From positions 62,001-126,000 of the forward strand of contig CACZBD010000002.1 in NCBI GenBank assembly GCA_902779305.1: DNA of 64,000 bases, given 5' to 3'. The notes under the pieces were generated by a model. It had not been told where the DNA came from. It made no database searches and saw only the letters and a program-made list of their open reading frames with translations. Source of the stretch: an uncultured Lachnospiraceae bacterium. Its GTDB lineage: Bacteria; Bacillota; Clostridia; Lachnospirales; Lachnospiraceae. Shown piece after piece: positions 63,218-64,000 of this stretch. The position numbers and the translations under genes were made by a program. Position 1 is the first letter of the stretch. The number at the start of each line of letters is the position of its first letter.

Positions 63218-64000
63218 TTACGGTCTTATATAAAGCGTGCCGCAGGGTACGCTTTTTTCTGTATAGTCATGTTCGAGCATGTATTGATCGAGCATGCCGC
63301 CTCTTTCGTCGGCATTGGGATTGGGATCTTTTTCGACATCCCCGCAGGCCTCGTAACTGCCGATGTTCTCATTCAGCACAAGGACCACATCGGGATATTT
63401 GTCCGGATGCACGTTGTAGTAAAGCTCCAGGCGATCGGAAGAAATGCCTGTGCGCCAGGAATAGGGGGACGCGCACTGCATATCGGAGCAAAGATATCCC
63501 CAGGGAAGAAGTTTTGTGATCAGTAAAAGACGGTGCTCACCGTCCGGATAGGCGGCAGTGTTGCAGTATGTTTTAAGCGTTGACAGGACCGATTCGTAAT
63601 CTGTAAGATGCTGTTTGCTTGTCAGTATTCCCGCGGCAGGACCGTCCGGGATCCGTTCGGTCAGATTACCCGGGACATCGTCCCGGTAGATATTGATCAT
63701 CCGAAGTGTCATGGTCATGAAAAGCGCGGACAGGATCACGGTACAGCAGGCGATCTGCAGGAGTTGCTTCGGGGTCTTGTTTAAGAAGGAGGAGGTCTGC
63801 TTTACATATTGCAGGATGACGGGGACTGCCACGGTACCCGCTACGGCAAAGCCGATGGATCCCGTATACAGGGGATGGCCGCTCGAGGTGTGGGTATAAC
63901 TGAACGCCATGCAGCCCCCGAGGATCACGAAAGTCACAAACAGATGAAACGGCGGTTTTTTCAGCAGGAAGAACATGGGCAGGAGAAACAGGACCAGGGA
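63218..64000 (-). CDS. Membrane protein with C-terminal soluble domain, 5' end outside window
   Basis: Not recognised. The frame stays open to the right edge (upstream codons read SLVLFLLP before the Met at 63976), so the N-terminus is missing. The visible 260 residues have about three to four helices and then a soluble domain of about 140 residues: GPAAGILTSKQHLTDYESVL, RLLLITKLLPWGYLCSDM and ELYYNVHPDKYPDVVLVLNE. This is the same helices-then-tail architecture as at 57316 and 22443. It is probably another glycan-region membrane protein. Confidence 0.65.
   Translation of the reverse strand, partial: SLVLFLLPMFFLLKKPPFHLFVTFVILGGCMAFSYTHTSSGHPLYTGSIGFAVAGTVAVPVILQYVKQTSSFLNKTPKQLLQIACCTVILSALFMTMTLRMINIYRDDVPGNLTERIPDGPAAGILTSKQHLTDYESVLSTLKTYCNTAAYPDGEHRLLLITKLLPWGYLCSDMQCASPYSWRTGISSDRLELYYNVHPDKYPDVVLVLNENIGSYEACGDVEKDPNPNADERGGMLDQYMLEHDYTEKSVPCGTLYIRP
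63233..63258 (+). terminator. Rho-independent terminator embedded in the convergent gene
   Basis: A 9-bp stem with one G-T pair (AAGCGTGCC at 63233-63241, GGTACGCTT at 63246-63254), the tetraloop GCAG, and a T-run to 63258. It ends the forward flippase unit while lying inside the final codons of the reverse-strand gene. Confidence 0.85.

Overview
The window looks like a chromosomal segment of a flagellated, moderate-GC Firmicute of the class Clostridia. Lachnospiraceae is the best guess, by inference. The basis is the mbl-flgF-flgG-flgJ block, comF next to a YvyF-type flagellar-operon gene, the cdaA-cdaR pair, strong GGAGG-type ribosome sites, and sigma-A promoters often with a TGn extended -10. 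Genes are tightly packed, no gap exceeds 300 bases, and no tRNA, rRNA, insertion sequence, phage gene or CRISPR array was seen.

Layout. (1) 1-2161: the 3' end of a CapA-type gene and a MATE transporter, closed by a terminator. (2) 2279-12359: a housekeeping and motility run of mbl, two basal-body rod genes and a rod-binding protein, recD2, comF, yvyF-like, two unknown membrane proteins, then cdaA-cdaR for c-di-AMP. (3) 12388-14464: HPr with its own promoter and terminator, then leuA. (4) 14479-19592: entry into the glycan region, with a reverse-strand membrane protein, an rmlD-like reductase, a divergent PAP2 protein, and a reverse gmd-fcl pair for GDP-L-fucose. (5) 19719-57328: about 38 kb of almost uninterrupted forward-strand genes for surface polysaccharide assembly. 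(6) 57316-64000: more polytopic membrane proteins and a third flippase.

The glycan region is modular. 19719-31879 holds GT-C-like membrane proteins, a WbaP-type initiating transferase, four glycosyltransferases, a Wzx and two Wzy-like polymerases. 31933-37604 holds a PglF-type dehydratase, a PglE-type aminotransferase and a PglC-type initiating transferase. Instead of the expected PglD acetyltransferase it has a PLP enzyme coupled to an ATP-grasp ligase. 37607-42166 makes UDP-N-acetyl-L-fucosamine (fnlABC-like) beside a WbuB-like transferase. 42178-51386 holds further transferases and a nonulosonate set: NeuB, a second Wzx, and a cytidylyltransferase fused to a PseG-like domain. 51390-57328 has a third initiating transferase and four more glycosyltransferases.

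Three lipid-linked initiators, three flippases and two polymerases imply more than one glycan, or one very elaborate one. The strongest candidate for undescribed chemistry is the PLP plus ATP-grasp pair, which may acylate or aminoacylate a 4-amino-4,6-dideoxy sugar. Smaller curiosities are a 13-codon leader ORF behind a perfect inverted repeat, an apparently leaderless flippase gene, an internal in-frame start with an ideal ribosome site, and a coding 18-bp tandem repeat.
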